Shown one piece after another: positions 63,740 through 64,000 of a stretch of 64,000 nucleotides of DNA. The DNA comes from Falsibacillus albus (GTDB lineage: Bacteria; Bacillota; Bacilli; Bacillales; DSM-25281), in assembly GCF_003668575.1 (NCBI RefSeq), contig NZ_RCVZ01000003.1:132430-196429 (forward strand), given 5' to 3'. The notes under the pieces were generated by a model. The model saw nothing but the letters and a program-made list of their open reading frames with translations, made no database searches and was not told where the DNA came from. The first letter of the stretch is position 1; the number at the start of each line of letters is the position of its first letter. Position numbers and translations under genes: made by a program.

Positions 63740-64000
63740 TCATTTTGTTATTTCCCTCCAGATATATTCGAAAAACTTCTTTTCTTCTTTTCTTGAGAAT
63801 ATGGGGGCAAAAGAAATATCATCTTCGGAGATAGGCACTTCACTGATGATGCACATAATATTTTTTAATGTTTTCAATAGGTGAAAATCTCCATCGTTTC
63901 TTATCAAAACAACCTTTGGATAAGATGCATTTTTATACCCTTCAATGAAAATGAGATCCGGTAAGAAGAATCGATATAATTCAATGATGTCATCAAGGCC
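63740..64000 (-). CDS. mobB: Molybdopterin-guanine dinucleotide biosynthesis protein B, C-terminal part
   Basis: The last 86 codons of a minus-strand gene enter from the right edge and end at TGA (63740-63742). The sequence PDLIFIEGYKNASYPKVVLI is the conserved LxLVEGxK..PKIVLxR block of MobB, a GTP-binding adapter in molybdenum cofactor guanylylation. The N-terminal P-loop lies outside the window. The C-terminal part (IWREI) is short and typical. Confidence 0.78.
   Translation of the reverse strand, partial: GLDDIIELYRFFLPDLIFIEGYKNASYPKVVLIRNDGDFHLLKTLKNIMCIISEVPISEDDISFAPIFSRKEEKKFFEYIWREITK

Overview
The window looks like chromosomal DNA of a low-GC, Gram-positive spore-former relative of Bacillus (Bacillaceae). 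Strong AGGAGG-type ribosome binding sites, TTG/GTG starts, LacI and CcpA-type operators, lipoprotein signal peptides and Bacillus-type families (YdgG/YdgH-like, YesM/YesN-like, YusW-like) support this. I cannot name a genus. Almost all genes lie on the minus strand. I see no rRNA, tRNA, CRISPR array, transposase or phage gene. Both edges cut a gene: a GH43-type hydrolase on the left and mobB on the right.

Region 1 (1-14.5 kb) is sugar catabolism. A short operon (isomerase, Gfo/Idh/MocA oxidoreductase, GH43-like) is followed by the genes of an ABC importer (binding protein, two permeases), a GH13 alpha-glucosidase and a LacI regulator. Divergent from these are a GH3 beta-glucosidase and a very long GH94 protein resembling 1,2-beta-oligoglucan phosphorylase. 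The GH3-GH94-importer set matches the Listeria locus for beta-1,2-gluco-oligosaccharides (sophoro-oligosaccharides).

Region 2 (14.9-34.9 kb) is a long unidirectional cluster: LacI, GH35-like, lipoprotein binding protein, a 983-residue binding protein without a lipobox, a permease pair, an NHL/TPR/Yip1-type membrane protein, a DUF5696-type protein, a second permease pair, a GH144-like protein (the family of endo-beta-1,2-glucanases) and a second GH35-like protein. Its promoter has a good sigma-A core, an overlapping cre, and three copies of the palindrome GAAACGTTTC. The same palindrome occurs twice in the divergent control region of Region 1, so the two regions probably form one regulon for beta-1,2-glucans. 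This is the best candidate here for a system that has not been described. No importer ATPase is present, so a shared MsmX-type ATPase elsewhere is likely.

Region 3 (35-49.7 kb) holds an esterase, a xylose-type ABC importer (xylFGH) with a three-component sensor (membrane-anchored sugar-binding protein, LytS/YesM-like kinase, YesN-like regulator), a WYL regulator with a DinB protein, and a MarR-MMPL exporter pair.

Region 4 (49.9-64 kb) holds zwf and a short 6-phosphogluconate dehydrogenase, then 1.1 kb of non-coding 197-bp tandem repeats built from 20-21-bp words behind terminator hairpins, a NERD-domain gene flanked by copies of this repeat, a complete hyaluronan operon (hasA, galU, ugd) followed by a secreted His-rich protein, a MacB/FtsX-type ABC pair, and partial mobB. 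Three copies of a different, structured interspersed repeat lie at 17.4, 24.9 and 45.9 kb.
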